From Streptomyces sp. NBC_00878 (lineage in GTDB: Bacteria; Actinomycetota; Actinomycetes; Streptomycetales; Streptomycetaceae): a stretch of 64,000 bases of DNA. Within the stretch, counting starts at the first letter, position 1; every line of letters starts with the position of its first letter. A program made the position numbers and the translations under genes. This document shows, in pieces, positions 8,753 through 17,869 of the stretch. The stretch covers positions 1,550,001 through 1,614,000 of the forward strand of contig NZ_JAPEOK010000001.1 of the NCBI RefSeq assembly GCF_026341515.1, given 5' to 3'. The notes beneath the pieces are model-generated. The model was not told where the DNA came from. It did no database searches and saw only the letters and a program-made list of their open reading frames with translations.

Positions 8753-10115
8753 GTGCCAGCACGCTAGCACCGCCGCCGGACAGGGGCTCGGTCGCGGAGG
8801 AGGCTCGGGCGGGGACCCGCTCGGCGGCCCGGCGTGGCACGAAACAAGTCACGAGGGTGCCGAGGACGGCGACACCCGCGAAGACGAGAAAGGCGTTCGC
8901 GGGAGGCAGCCCTGCGCCCACGAGAGCCCCGCCGACCACGGGACCGCCGATGCCGCCGAGCCGGCCGAATCCGGCGCACCAGGCGACACCGGCGGCGCGG
9001 GACACCGTGTCGTAGTAGTGGGACACCAGGCCGTAGATCAGGACCTGGGTACCGATCGTTCCCACGCCGGCGACGGCGACGAGGGCCAGCAGGACGGGGA
9101 AGGGCATCCCGAGCGTGAGCAGGGCCAGGGCGGCGGCGGCCAGCACGAAGGTCGTGGCGATCACCCGCTGTGGGCCGTACCGGTCGGCGACCCGCGAGGC
9201 CAGCAGGCCGCCGACGATGGCACCGCCGTTGAGCGTGAGCAGGAAGACGAGGGAGTACGACTTGCCGTAGCCGCTCTGCCCCATGATCACGGGCAGCCAG
9301 GTGTTCAGGGCATAGGTGAGCAGCAGGGCGGAGCCGCTCATCAGGCCGAGGAGCAGGGTGGGCAGGGCGTAGCGACGGGTGGCGAGTGCGGCGAAGCCCA
9401 CCTTGGCCCGCTCCCCCGTACGGCTCGGTGTCACCTCGGGCAGGGGAACGCCCGTACGGTCCGAGACCTGACGGGCCCGCACGGTGTGTCCGCGGGCGAG
9501 CAGCCACTTCGGCGACTCCGGCAGGCGCAGCAGGGCGACCGGCAGCAGGAGCACGAGCGGTGCGGCGCCGAAGAGGAACAGCGCGCGCCAGCCGTCACCG
9601 TCGGAGGACAGCAGCGCGAGCAGCGCGGCGAGGACACCACCGGCCGGTACGCCGCTGTAGACGATCGCGTTGTAGAGGTTGCGGCGGTGGGGCGGGGCGA
9701 ACTCGGCGACCAGGGCTCCGGCCGTGACCACGAGGGCGCCGACCCCGATGCCCGTGAGGAAGCGCAGGGCGCCGAAGGTGGTGAGGTCGGTGGCGAAGGC
9801 GCTCAGCCCCATGGCGACCGAGAACCAGACGATGGCCACCAGCGTGACGCGCCGCCGCCCGATGTGGTCTCCGACGGCGCCGGCGATCAGAGCGCCGACC
9901 ATGACGCCCATCAGCGCGTAGGAGCCGAGGGCACCGGCCTGACCGGGGGTGAGGTGGCCGATCTGGCTCGGGTCGCGCAGGAAGACGGGGACGACGGCGC
10001 CGTAGACCACCAGGTCGTAGCCGTCGAAGACGAGGGTGACGGCGGCGATGGCGACGATCCAGCGCAGGGTGGAACGCTGGCGTGCGTCGTTGGTTCTGTG
10101 CTGCTGTCTGTTCAT
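8745..10115 (-). CDS. benK: MFS aromatic acid:H+ symporter, probable benzoate transporter
   Basis: A 456-aa, 12-helix transporter of the AAHS group. The first helix carries the DGYD motif (VFDGYDLVVYGAVVP), which in this group matters for substrate/proton coupling. It is followed by the loop 2-3 signature GDHIGRRRV and a second copy region (SRVADRYGPQRV). The ATG at 10115 starts 87 bp after the benD stop. Gene order benA-B-C-D-K matches actinobacterial benzoate clusters, so benzoate is the likely substrate. A related aromatic acid cannot be excluded. Confidence 0.85.
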   Translation of the reverse strand: MNRQQHRTNDARQRSTLRWIVAIAAVTLVFDGYDLVVYGAVVPVFLRDPSQIGHLTPGQAGALGSYALMGVMVGALIAGAVGDHIGRRRVTLVAIVWFSVAMGLSAFATDLTTFGALRFLTGIGVGALVVTAGALVAEFAPPHRRNLYNAIVYSGVPAGGVLAALLALLSSDGDGWRALFLFGAAPLVLLLPVALLRLPESPKWLLARGHTVRARQVSDRTGVPLPEVTPSRTGERAKVGFAALATRRYALPTLLLGLMSGSALLLTYALNTWLPVIMGQSGYGKSYSLVFLLTLNGGAIVGGLLASRVADRYGPQRVIATTFVLAAAALALLTLGMPFPVLLALVAVAGVGTIGTQVLIYGLVSHYYDTVSRAAGVAWCAGFGRLGGIGGPVVGGALVGAGLPPANAFLVFAGVAVLGTLVTCFVPRRAAERVPARASSATEPLSGGGASVLAHE

Positions 10116-10202
10116 GGTGATGACCCCATGTTCGTGTTCGTGTGAGCGGGGAGGAGGGGGACTGCGTGGGGCGCGTGGGGTATGTGGGGTACGTGGGCCG
10201 AG

Positions 10203-11024
10203 TCAGCCGAGGTCGCCGCCGGCGACCGGCAGGACCGTGCCGGTGATGTAGGACGCCTCGTCGGAGGCCAGGAAGGCGATCGCCGCGGCCTGGTCGTCCA
10301 CCGAGCCGTACCGCTTCAGCAGGGTGGAGTCGACGGTCTGGTCGACGACCTGCTGGGACCAGGCTCGTTCCCGCTCGGTGCGGGGCGCGGGCCCGCGGGG
10401 CACCCGGCGGGGCGGGGCTTCGGTGCCGCCGGTCGCGGTGGCGACGAAGCGGATGCCGTACGGGGCGGCCTCCATGGCGAGGGAGGCGGTGAGGGCGTTG
10501 ATGCCTCCCTTGGCCGCCGAGTAGGGGATGCGGTTGATGCCGCGCGTGGCGATGGACGAGACGTTGACGACGACGCCGGAGCGTTGCTCGATGAGGTGGG
10601 GCAGGACGGCGCGGGTGGTCCAGAGGGTGGGGAAGAGGGAGCGCTGGATCTCGGCCTGGATCTCGTCCGGGGCGTAGTGCTCGTAGGGCTTGGCCCAGAT
10701 GGTGCCGCCGACGTTGTTGACGAGCACGTCTATTCGGCCGCCGAGCAGTTCCAGGGCTCCGGCGATGGCCGAGTGCGCGCCCTCGTAGGTCTCCAGGTCG
10801 GCGAGGACGGCGTGGGCGGCGTGGGCGGCGTGGACTGCGGAGCCGTCGGCGGCATTGAGGCCGTCGGCGGCGTCGCGGACCGTCTCCGAGCGGTCCACCA
10901 GGACGACGTCGGCCGCCTCCGCCGCCAGTCGTCGCGCGACCGCGAGGCCGATGCCCTGGGCCGCGCCCGTGACGACGGCCGTCCTTCCGGCGAACCGGTC
11001 CGCATGGACGCTGGGCCCGCTCAC
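10203..11024 (-). CDS. benD: Dihydroxycyclohexadiene carboxylate dehydrogenase (SDR)
   Basis: A 273-aa short-chain dehydrogenase. It should oxidise the cis-diol made by benzoate dioxygenase to catechol with release of CO2 and reduction of NAD+. Seen: cofactor motif TGAAQGIG, the NNVG motif, catalytic Ser in VVNVSSIATRG, and YSAAKGG for Tyr/Lys. A short His-Ala tandem (AAHAAHA) near residue 95 is a low-complexity expansion. The GTG at 11024-11022 overlaps the benC TGA (GTGA); the open frame continues far upstream through benC and benB but is not used. Confidence 0.92.
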   Translation of the reverse strand: MSGPSVHADRFAGRTAVVTGAAQGIGLAVARRLAAEAADVVLVDRSETVRDAADGLNAADGSAVHAAHAAHAVLADLETYEGAHSAIAGALELLGGRIDVLVNNVGGTIWAKPYEHYAPDEIQAEIQRSLFPTLWTTRAVLPHLIEQRSGVVVNVSSIATRGINRIPYSAAKGGINALTASLAMEAAPYGIRFVATATGGTEAPPRRVPRGPAPRTERERAWSQQVVDQTVDSTLLKRYGSVDDQAAAIAFLASDEASYITGTVLPVAGGDLG

Positions 11025-12082
11025 GCCGCCTCCGCCGACTCCGCCGTCTCCGCCGTCTCTCGCGGGGCGGCCGGTGTGAACTTCTCGTAGTGGAAGTTCG
11101 CCGGGCTGACGCCGAGGGAGCTGATGTGGCCGCGGACCGCCTCGACCATGGCCGGCGGACCGCACAGGTAGACGTCCGCGTCGCCGTCGTGCAAGGTTCC
11201 CGCGTCCATCAGTCCGGTCACGAATCCCTTGTTGCGGGCGGTACTTGCCGGGTCGGCCACGCAGTGGTCGAAGCTGAAACCGGGGATGGCGTCCACGTAC
11301 GACTCCAGGGTGTCCAGGTGGACGAGGTCCTGGTCGGTGGTGACGCCGTACAGCAGGCGGACCGGGTGGACGGGCGGCTTCCGGGCGAGGTCCTCCAGCA
11401 TCGACAGCAGCGGTGCGAGGCCCGTGCCGCCCGCCAACAGCAGTGCGGGGCGGGCGAGTTCGCGCAGGTAGAAGCTGCCCACCGGGCCGGTGAACCCGAC
11501 GCGGTCGCCGACCCGGGCGCCCTCGGTGAGATAGCCGGACATCGCACCGCCGGCCACGATCCGCACCAGGAAGGACGCCTGGCGCCGGCCGGGGCCGGAG
11601 CTGAAGGAGTACGAGCGGGTCTGGTCGGTGCCGGGGACGGCGATGTTGACGTACTGGCCGGGCAGGAAGTCCAGCGCGTCGCGGTCGTCGACGTCGAGCA
11701 CGAACTCGACAGTGGTCGCGGAGTGGCGCTCGATGGTGACGACCGTGGCGGTGTGCGTGGCCGCGGCGGTCTTCGCGGCGGCGGAGGAGGACGGGATGCG
11801 CAGTACGAGGTCGCTGTGCGGGGTCATCTGGCAGGGCAGGCAGTAGCCGCTCGCCGCCTCGTCCCCGGTCAGCGCCTCGTCGATGTAGTCCCCGCCGTCG
11901 TAACGGCCGGACTCGCACAGCGACTTGCAGGTTCCGCAGGCGCCGTCGCGGCAGTCGAGGGGGATGTTGATCCGGGCCTTGTACGAGGCTTCGGCGACCG
12001 TCTCGTCCGGGCGGCACTCGACGAAGCGGGTGATGCCGTCCTCGAAGTTCAGGGCGACCTGGAAGGACATGCTGGTGCTCAT
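11021..12082 (-). CDS. benC: Benzoate 1,2-dioxygenase reductase component
   Basis: A 353-aa electron-transfer subunit that passes electrons from NADH to the dioxygenase. Domains in order: plant-type [2Fe-2S] ferredoxin (DCRDGACGTCKSLC, and a fourth Cys in GYCLPCQ), an FAD-binding barrel with the R-x-Y-S motif (TRSYSFSSG), and an NAD-binding domain with LLAGGTGLAPLLSM. The C-terminus has a short Glu/Ala/Thr repeat tail not needed for the fold. The ATG at 12082 is followed by a Met at position 5. It lies 90 bp downstream of benB and is coupled to benD by overlap. Confidence 0.95.
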   Translation of the reverse strand: MSTSMSFQVALNFEDGITRFVECRPDETVAEASYKARINIPLDCRDGACGTCKSLCESGRYDGGDYIDEALTGDEAASGYCLPCQMTPHSDLVLRIPSSSAAAKTAAATHTATVVTIERHSATTVEFVLDVDDRDALDFLPGQYVNIAVPGTDQTRSYSFSSGPGRRQASFLVRIVAGGAMSGYLTEGARVGDRVGFTGPVGSFYLRELARPALLLAGGTGLAPLLSMLEDLARKPPVHPVRLLYGVTTDQDLVHLDTLESYVDAIPGFSFDHCVADPASTARNKGFVTGLMDAGTLHDGDADVYLCGPPAMVEAVRGHISSLGVSPANFHYEKFTPAAPRETAETAESAEAA

Positions 12083-12172
12083 TTCGGAGGTGTGAGAGAC
12101 GCCGGAGGTGCCTGTCGTGACGCCGGTGCCAGAGGTGACACTCGTGTCGGGGTGCCAGAGGTGTCAGAGGTG

Positions 12173-12697
12173 TCAGACGTGGTAGATGTCGACGACGTGG
12201 TGCACGTAGTCGTTCTTGAGGACCACCTTCTTGCGGGTGATCAGCGGCTCGGGCGTCGAGACGTCGAGCGTGTAGTACGACGTGCCGAAGTACGTGTCCA
12301 CGGTCTGGTACCGGTAGTAGAGGGTGAACCAGTTGAAGCGCACGTCCACCAAGTCGCCGTCCCGGCCGGTGATTTCGACGTTGGTGATGTTGTGGCCGGT
12401 GCGCGGCTCGGGCAGGCTCGTCGCGCTGGAGCGGTCGGTGCGGATGCGGAAGACGCGGTCCTCCAGGCCCGCCCGGCTCGGGTAGTAGACCAGCGAGATC
12501 TCGCGCTGCGGGTCCCTGGTGAGCTGGTCGTCGTCGGCCCAGGCCGGCATCCAGAACTCGGTGTCCGGGTGGTAGCACTCCAGCCACTTCTCGAACTCGC
12601 GGTCGTCGAGGTGGCGGGCCTCGCGGTAGAGGAACTGGCGGATGTCTTCGAGCGTGATCTCCGCGGTCACCGTGGTCGCCGTGGTCGCCGTGGTCAC
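12173..12697 (-). CDS. benB: Benzoate 1,2-dioxygenase small subunit
   Basis: A 174-aa beta subunit of the aromatic-ring-hydroxylating dioxygenase, a structural partner of BenA with a cone-shaped NTF2-like fold. Recognisable stretches are [31 protein letters not shown] and the Tyr-rich [18 protein letters not shown]. The GTG at 12697 overlaps the benA TGA (GTGA). The first codons are a 9-bp-periodic Thr/Ala repeat (TTATTATT), as in several neighbouring genes. Confidence 0.93.
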   Translation of the reverse strand: MTTATTATTVTAEITLEDIRQFLYREARHLDDREFEKWLECYHPDTEFWMPAWADDDQLTRDPQREISLVYYPSRAGLEDRVFRIRTDRSSATSLPEPRTGHNITNVEITGRDGDLVDVRFNWFTLYYRYQTVDTYFGTSYYTLDVSTPEPLITRKKVVLKNDYVHHVVDIYHV

Positions 12698-14061
12698 TTG
12701 GCCACCTCCAGGGCGTTGCTGTCCGCTTTTAGGGCCTTGCGGAGCGTGTCGAGCCAGTAGCCGTGCTGGATCGGGTAGAGGCCCTCGTCCTCGGTGCGGA
12801 CACCACTGGCGATCGGGTTGATGCCGATCTTCTTGGCGTCCTCGTCCGGGCCGTCGATCTGGTGCACGGCGCCGCGGCTGAGGTCGTTCCAGGGCATGGA
12901 CCCAGCCTGGTACGTCTTCTGGCAGGAGCGGAACTCCTCCAAGTCGTCCGGGGTGGCCATACCGGTGGCGTTGAAGAAGTCCTCGTACTGCCGGATGCGC
13001 CGGGCGCGGTCCTCGGCCGGCTCGCCCTTGGGGGCGATGCAGTAGATGGTGACCTCGGTCCTGTCGACGGAGATGGGCCTGAAGTGCCGTATCTGCGAGC
13101 TGAACTGATCCATCAGGTAGACGTTCGGGTACAGGCACAGATTCCGTGAGACGCCGATCATCCAGTCGGCCTTCTCCGCGCCGAACTCGGCGGCCAGCTC
13201 GTCGCGCTTCTCGAACAGCGGCCGGTTGGCCGGGTCGAGCCACTTGGTCCACAGCAGCAGATGGCCGTGGTCGAAGGAGTAGAAGCCGCCCTTCTGCTTG
13301 GACCAGCCGCCCGCGTCCATGGTCTTGGTGTCGTTCTTCGACTCGCCGGACGTACGGCGGGCCTGGGTGGCCGCGTAGTTCCAGTGGGTGGCAGAGACGT
13401 GGTAGCCGTCGGCGCCGTTCTCCGCCTGGAGCTTCCAGTTGCCGTCGTAGTGGTACGTCGACGAGCCGCGCAGCACCTCCAGGCCCTCCGGGGACTGGTC
13501 GACGACCATGTCGATCACGACGGCCGCGTCGCCCAGGTGCTCGGTGAGCGGCTTGACCTCGGGGTTCAGGCTGCCGAACAGGAAACCGCGATAGCTCTCG
13601 AAGCGGGCGACCCGTTTCAGATCGTGCGAGCCGTCGGTGTTGAACCGCTCCGGGTAGCCGGCCTCCCGCGGGTCCTTCACCTTCAGCAGCCTGCCGCTGT
13701 TGTTGAACGTCCAGCCGTGGAACGGACAGGTGAAGGTGGTCCGGTTGTCGGTCTTCCTGCGGCACAGCATCGCGCCGCGGTGGCTGCACGCGTTGACCAG
13801 ACAGTGCAGCTCACCCTGCTTGTCACGGGAGATGACGACGGGCTGGCGGCCGATGTACGTCGTGAAGTAGTCCCCGGCCTCCGGGAGCTGGCTCTCGTGG
13901 GCGAGGTAGACCCAGTTCCCCTCGAAGATGTGCCGCATCTCCAGCTCGAAGAGCTCCTCGTCGGTGAAGACGCTCCGCCGGACGCGGTACACCCCGCTGT
14001 CCGGGTCCTCCACGAGAGCGTCCTTGAGGATGGTCCGCGCGCGGCTGAAGTCCTCGGCCAT
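12694..14061 (-). CDS. benA: Benzoate 1,2-dioxygenase large subunit
   Basis: A 455-aa catalytic subunit that adds O2 to benzoate, giving 1,6-dihydroxycyclohexa-2,4-diene-1-carboxylate. The Rieske ligands are Cys92/His94 (ACSHRG) and Cys112/His115 (CPFHGW). The mononuclear iron site region is [13 protein letters not shown], with Asp218 as electron bridge and His221/His226 as ligands. The length is normal for the family. The gene opens the ben operon and is divergent from the LysR regulator at 14301 across 239 bp. Confidence 0.95.
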   Translation of the reverse strand: MAEDFSRARTILKDALVEDPDSGVYRVRRSVFTDEELFELEMRHIFEGNWVYLAHESQLPEAGDYFTTYIGRQPVVISRDKQGELHCLVNACSHRGAMLCRRKTDNRTTFTCPFHGWTFNNSGRLLKVKDPREAGYPERFNTDGSHDLKRVARFESYRGFLFGSLNPEVKPLTEHLGDAAVVIDMVVDQSPEGLEVLRGSSTYHYDGNWKLQAENGADGYHVSATHWNYAATQARRTSGESKNDTKTMDAGGWSKQKGGFYSFDHGHLLLWTKWLDPANRPLFEKRDELAAEFGAEKADWMIGVSRNLCLYPNVYLMDQFSSQIRHFRPISVDRTEVTIYCIAPKGEPAEDRARRIRQYEDFFNATGMATPDDLEEFRSCQKTYQAGSMPWNDLSRGAVHQIDGPDEDAKKIGINPIASGVRTEDEGLYPIQHGYWLDTLRKALKADSNALEVAK

Positions 14062-14300
14062 GGTCCCGTCCCTTCCGCCTCAGCAGGGCCGCCTGACCGG
14101 CGGGCCTCATTGCCGTTGCTTTTCAGCACCATGACAGTGCGGTGAAGAGTCGGCCCCAGACATTTCCCCAGGGTTGACCCAGGGGGGTATTAATATCCTG
14201 AGCGTCTCAATAGGCTCCAATCAAGTATTTGTGTCGTATGGGGCCCTCTGCCTACGCTGAGGATCATTCGAGGGCCCCGAAACGGGAAAGGGGCAGCCCG
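14062..14300. promoter_or_regulatory. Divergent ben/cat promoter region
   Basis: The 239 bp between benA (minus) and the LysR gene (plus) are the most AT-rich of the cluster, for example TATTAATATCC near 14189. GTAT half sites occur at 14225-14228 and 14236-14239, seven bases apart. BenM/CatM sites in Acinetobacter are ATAC-N7-GTAT, so this is at best a half match. The LysR protein is expected to bind here, but no site can be fixed by eye. Confidence 0.5.
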
Positions 14301-15263
14301 ATGGAGCTCAGGCACCTGCGGTATTTCCTGGCCGTCGCCGACACGCGTCATTTCGGAAAGGCCGCGGAACACCTGCACATGGCCCAGCCCCCGCTCTCCC
14401 AGGCGATCCGACGTCTGGAGACGGAACTGGGCGTGGACCTGTTCAGCCGCACCACCCGGCAGGTCTCGCTGACCGGCGCCGGCGAGGTGTTCCGCACCGA
14501 CGTGGAGCGCATCCTCACCGCCGTGGACGACGCGGTGGCCCGGGTGGGGCGCTTCACCTCCGGGGTGGAGGGCGTGCTCCGGCTCGGCCTGACCGGCTCG
14601 GCCTCGTACCGCCAACTGCCCGCACTCGCACGGCTACTGAAACGCGAAATGCCGCACGTCATGATGGAGGTGCACACCGAAATGCTCACGCCGGCCCAGG
14701 AACTGGGACTGATCGAGCGGCGCCTCGACGTCGGTGTGCTGCGCCCGCCGATCCGCCAGGAGGGCATCGCCCACCGCTCGCTCGCCGAAGAACAGCTCGT
14801 CGTGGCCGTCCCCGCGGAGCACTGGCTCGCCGCGGCGGACGTCGTCCGGATCGAGCAACTGCGGCACGAGGACTTCATCATGTACGGCGCCACGCTCGGC
14901 TCGGTCGTCAACGACGCCGTCGTCCGCAGTTGCCTGGCCTCCGACTTCTATCCGCACCGCGCCTACGAGGTCACCGAGACATCCGCCGCCCTGGCCCTGG
15001 TCGCCGCGGGCCTCGGTATCGCCGTCCTGCCGGACTCCATTCGCTCGGCACCGCGCGAGGGCGTGCTGTGCAAGGACATCGAGGACGCGCTCTCCGTTCC
15101 CCTCGCCCTGGCCTGGCGGTCCGACGACGCATCACCCCTGCTGCGGAATCTCCTGAAGGTGCTGGAACGGAACAACGTCTTTCTCGAAGAGCCCGCAGAG
15201 CCCGCAGAGCACTCAGAACCTGAAGGACTTGAAAAGCCTGAGAAACCTGAAGGAGCGGCATGA
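14301..15263 (+). CDS. catR: LysR-type regulator of the catechol/benzoate genes (CatR/BenM-like)
   Basis: A 320-aa LysR regulator. The N-terminal winged HTH reads MELRHLRYFLAVADTRHFG, then LSQAIRRLETELG; the rest is a periplasmic-binding-protein-like effector domain that in this group senses muconate or benzoate. The ATG at 14301 has GAAAGGGGC upstream, so the longer frame from 14229 is not used. The C-terminal 25 residues are a Glu/Pro/Lys-rich repeat beyond the family fold. The stop overlaps the catB start (ATGA), so regulator and catBAC are co-transcribed. The ben operon is divergent. Confidence 0.88.
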   Translation: MELRHLRYFLAVADTRHFGKAAEHLHMAQPPLSQAIRRLETELGVDLFSRTTRQVSLTGAGEVFRTDVERILTAVDDAVARVGRFTSGVEGVLRLGLTGSASYRQLPALARLLKREMPHVMMEVHTEMLTPAQELGLIERRLDVGVLRPPIRQEGIAHRSLAEEQLVVAVPAEHWLAAADVVRIEQLRHEDFIMYGATLGSVVNDAVVRSCLASDFYPHRAYEVTETSAALALVAAGLGIAVLPDSIRSAPREGVLCKDIEDALSVPLALAWRSDDASPLLRNLLKVLERNNVFLEEPAEPAEHSEPEGLEKPEKPEGAA

Positions 15264-16363
15264 AGATCGTCAGGGTCGAGGCAATACCCTTCGCCATTCC
15301 TTACGCGAAACCCCTGAAATTCGCGAGTGGTGAGGTGCATACCGCCGACCACGTTCTGGTGCGGGTGCACACGGACGAGGGCCTGACGGGCACCGCCGAG
15401 GCGCCGCCCCGCCCGTACACGTACGGCGAGACCCAGGAGTCGATCATCGCGGTGATCGAGAAGATCTTCACGCCGCAGATCCTGGGCCTGACCGCCCTGG
15501 AGCGGGAAGCGGTCCACGAACGACTGGACCGGACCGTGGGCAACCCGACCGCGAAGGCCGCCATCGACATGGCGCTGTGGGACGTCCTCGGGCAGGTGGC
15601 AGGGCTGCCCGTCTCCGGACTGCTCGGCGGCTACACGGACCGCATGCGGGTCAGCCACATGGTCGGCTTCGCGCCGGCCGAGCACATGGTGGCCGAGGCG
15701 GAACGCGTCCGGGACACCTACGGCATCACCACGTTCAAGGTGAAGGTCGGGCGGCGGCCGTACCGCGCCGATGTCGCCGCGTGCCGGGCACTGCGCGAGG
15801 CACTCGGCCCGGACGCCGACCTGTACATCGACGGGAACCGCGGCTGGAGTGCCTCCGAGTCCGCGCGGGCGCTACGGGAGATGGCCGACCTCGACCTGAC
15901 GTTCGCCGAGGAACTCTGCCCCGCCGACGACGTGTTGGGCAGGCGCTGGCTGGTCGCCCAGAGCCCGGTTCCCTTCATCGCGGACGAGAGCGCCACCCGG
16001 CCCGCCGAGGTCACCCGCGAACTCCTCGGCGGATCCGCGACCGCGATCAGCGTCAAGACCGCCCGCACCGGCTTCACCGCCTCCCAGCGCGTGCTGCACG
16101 AGTGCGAGGGCCTGGGCGTCGAGGTGGTGATGGGCAATCAGATCGACGGCCAGATCGGCACGTTGTGCTCGGTCGCCTTCGGTGCCGCCCACCGCTCCGC
16201 CTCACAACACCCCGGCGAACTGTCCAACTTCCTCGACATGACCGACGACCTCCTCACCGAGCCGCTGACCATCGAGTCCGGCACCCTGCGCATCCGCGAA
16301 GGCGCCGGACTCGGCATCGACATCGACCCCGACAAGCTGGCCCGCTACCGCCAGGACCGCTGA
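15260..16363 (+). CDS. catB: Muconate cycloisomerase
   Basis: A 367-aa enolase-superfamily enzyme converting cis,cis-muconate to muconolactone. Catalytic residues visible: Lys160-x-Lys162 (TFKVKVG), metal ligands Asp191 (YIDGNRGWS), Glu217/218 (FAEELCP) and Asp242 (FIADESA), and the opposite-face Lys266 (ISVKTARTG). The length is normal. It overlaps the LysR gene by 4 bp and lies 24 bp before catA. The order catR-B-A-C is typical for actinobacteria. Confidence 0.93.
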   Translation: MKIVRVEAIPFAIPYAKPLKFASGEVHTADHVLVRVHTDEGLTGTAEAPPRPYTYGETQESIIAVIEKIFTPQILGLTALEREAVHERLDRTVGNPTAKAAIDMALWDVLGQVAGLPVSGLLGGYTDRMRVSHMVGFAPAEHMVAEAERVRDTYGITTFKVKVGRRPYRADVAACRALREALGPDADLYIDGNRGWSASESARALREMADLDLTFAEELCPADDVLGRRWLVAQSPVPFIADESATRPAEVTRELLGGSATAISVKTARTGFTASQRVLHECEGLGVEVVMGNQIDGQIGTLCSVAFGAAHRSASQHPGELSNFLDMTDDLLTEPLTIESGTLRIREGAGLGIDIDPDKLARYRQDR

Positions 16364-16387
16364 CACACACCCAGGGACGGGAAGACC

Positions 16388-17284
16388 ATGACCGACATCA
16401 TCACGGAGCAGGCCACCGCGGCGGCGTCCGGAGCCACCGCCACCGAGCAGTTCCGCAACAAGCAGCGGACGGAGACGGCCGACGCCGACACCAAGCGCGT
16501 CGACACACTGGTCTCCGAACTCCTCGCCGCCGCCCGCTACATCATCCGACGCCACAAGGTGACGTACGCCGAGTACGACGCCCTCAAGTCCTGGCTGATC
16601 CAGGTCGGCGAGGACGGCGAGTGGCCGCTCTTCCTCGACGTATGGCTGGAGAACGCCGTGGAGGAGGTCGCGAGTGAGAACCGCGACGGCAGCAAGGGCA
16701 CCATCGAGGGCCCGTACTACGTCCCCGACGCCCCGATCCTGCCCGCCGAGGCGACCCTGCCGATGCGTGACTCCGAGGAGGGCACCCCGCTGCTTCTCCA
16801 GGGGCAGGTGAAAGGCGTGGACGGCACTCCTCTGCCCGGTGCCACGGTGGACATCTGGCACGCGGACAACGACGGCTACTACTCCCAGTTCGCGCCCGGC
16901 CTGCCCGACTGGAACCTGCGCGGCACGGTCATCGCCGACGACCAGGGCCACTTCAAGATCCACACCATCGAGCCCGCCCCGTACCAGATCCCGACCGACG
17001 GCTCCTGCGGCCGGCTCATCGCCGCCGCGGGCTGGCACGCGTGGCGCCCCGCGCACCTCCACCTGAAGGTGTCGGCACCGGGCCACCAACTCATCACCAC
17101 CCAGCTGTACTTCCAGGGCGGCAGCTACGTGAAGGACGACATCGCCTCGGCCGTAAAGCCCGAACTGATCCTGGCCCCGACCCCTGTCGCGGCCGACACC
17201 GACACCGACACCGACACGGGCACGGGCACGGACGCCGGCACCGGCAACGAAGTCACGTACGACTTCATCCTCGACAAGGCGTGA
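16388..17284 (+). CDS. catA: Catechol 1,2-dioxygenase
   Basis: A 298-aa intradiol dioxygenase cleaving catechol to cis,cis-muconate with a non-heme Fe(III). Seen: an N-terminal helical dimerisation domain, then the catalytic domain with ligands Tyr164 (DGYYSQF), Tyr199 (EPAPYQIP) and the His223/His225 pair (PAHLHLKV). GGGACGGGAAG upstream of the ATG is a fair ribosome-binding site. Near the C-terminus (about 269-284) a Thr/Asp then Thr/Gly dipeptide run is inserted before the conserved end YDFILD; it is encoded by a 6-bp microsatellite and looks recent. Confidence 0.94.
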   Translation: MTDIITEQATAAASGATATEQFRNKQRTETADADTKRVDTLVSELLAAARYIIRRHKVTYAEYDALKSWLIQVGEDGEWPLFLDVWLENAVEEVASENRDGSKGTIEGPYYVPDAPILPAEATLPMRDSEEGTPLLLQGQVKGVDGTPLPGATVDIWHADNDGYYSQFAPGLPDWNLRGTVIADDQGHFKIHTIEPAPYQIPTDGSCGRLIAAAGWHAWRPAHLHLKVSAPGHQLITTQLYFQGGSYVKDDIASAVKPELILAPTPVAADTDTDTDTGTGTDAGTGNEVTYDFILDKA

Positions 17285-17290
17285 TGCGCG

Positions 17291-17587
17291 GTGCTGTTCG
17301 CGGTACGGATGGACGTCGAGATCCCGCGTGACCTCGCCCCCGAGGTCCGCGCGGATCTGGTGACACGCGAGAAGGCGTACTGCCAGGAGCTGCAGAAGTC
17401 GGGTGAGTGGGTGCACATCTGGCGGTGCGTCGGGCAGTACGCCAACATCAGCGTCTTCGACGTCGCCGACAACGAGGCACTGCACCGGATCCTCTGGGAC
17501 CTCCCCCTCTTCCCCTACATGAAGGTCGACGTGACACCACTGGCCCGGCACCCGTCCGACCTGGCCGCCGACGAGGTCGTGGCGTGA
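17291..17587 (+). CDS. catC: Muconolactone delta-isomerase
   Basis: A 98-aa enzyme that isomerises muconolactone to beta-ketoadipate enol-lactone. Family features are the MLFAVRMDVEIP start, the central GEWVHIWRCVGQYANISVFDV core, and LPLFPYMKVDVTPLARHPS. The protein acts as a decamer in known members. The GTG at 17291 begins 6 bp after the catA stop. A strong hairpin follows at 17641. The next pathway enzymes (enol-lactone hydrolase, transferase, thiolase) are not in this window. Confidence 0.93.
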   Translation: MLFAVRMDVEIPRDLAPEVRADLVTREKAYCQELQKSGEWVHIWRCVGQYANISVFDVADNEALHRILWDLPLFPYMKVDVTPLARHPSDLAADEVVA

Positions 17588-17640
17588 CGGACAAGGCGGT
17601 CACCCGAGCGGAGCGAATGACACGGCTCAGCACCCGCCGC

Positions 17641-17678
17641 ACGGTCGGCCACGGGATCCCCACCCCGTGGCCGACCGT
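17641..17678. terminator. Strong hairpin after catC
   Basis: Arms 17641-17654 and 17665-17678 are a perfect 14-bp inverted repeat with a 10-nt centre. The hairpin lies 53 bp after the catC stop. It has no clear U tract, as is usual in streptomycetes, and would work in both directions. Confidence 0.8.
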
Positions 17679-17869
17679 CCTCCGGTCAGGCCGAGTCCAC
17701 GCCCAAGGTCGTCGCCGCCGCGTAGCCGTCGGAGACTCTGTCCCCGAGCTCCGTTGACATCAGCAGGCTGGAGGAGGCACCGCCGCCGTCGTAGATCGAG
17801 TCGTCGTAGATCGAGTCCTTGGAGATGCGACTCACCACGCCGTTCTCGTCGGTGAGTTGGCGGCCGCGC

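Noticed and set aside
6011..8767. 918-codon open frame on the plus strand
   Set aside because: Antisense to the LAL regulator; Gly/Arg/Val-rich with no domain. High GC keeps the opposite frame open.
8235..10145. 636-codon plus-strand frame
   Set aside because: Antisense to benK and the start of the LAL gene; no family features.
10203..12587. Single 794-aa minus-strand protein covering benD and upstream
   Set aside because: The frame is open through benC and benB by GC bias, but BenC and BenB are clear in other frames and the GTG at 11024 gives a normal BenD.
14225..14239. BenM/CatM-type ATAC-N7-GTAT site
   Set aside because: Only GTAT-N7-GTAT is present; the left half does not match, so it is kept as a remark and not as a site.
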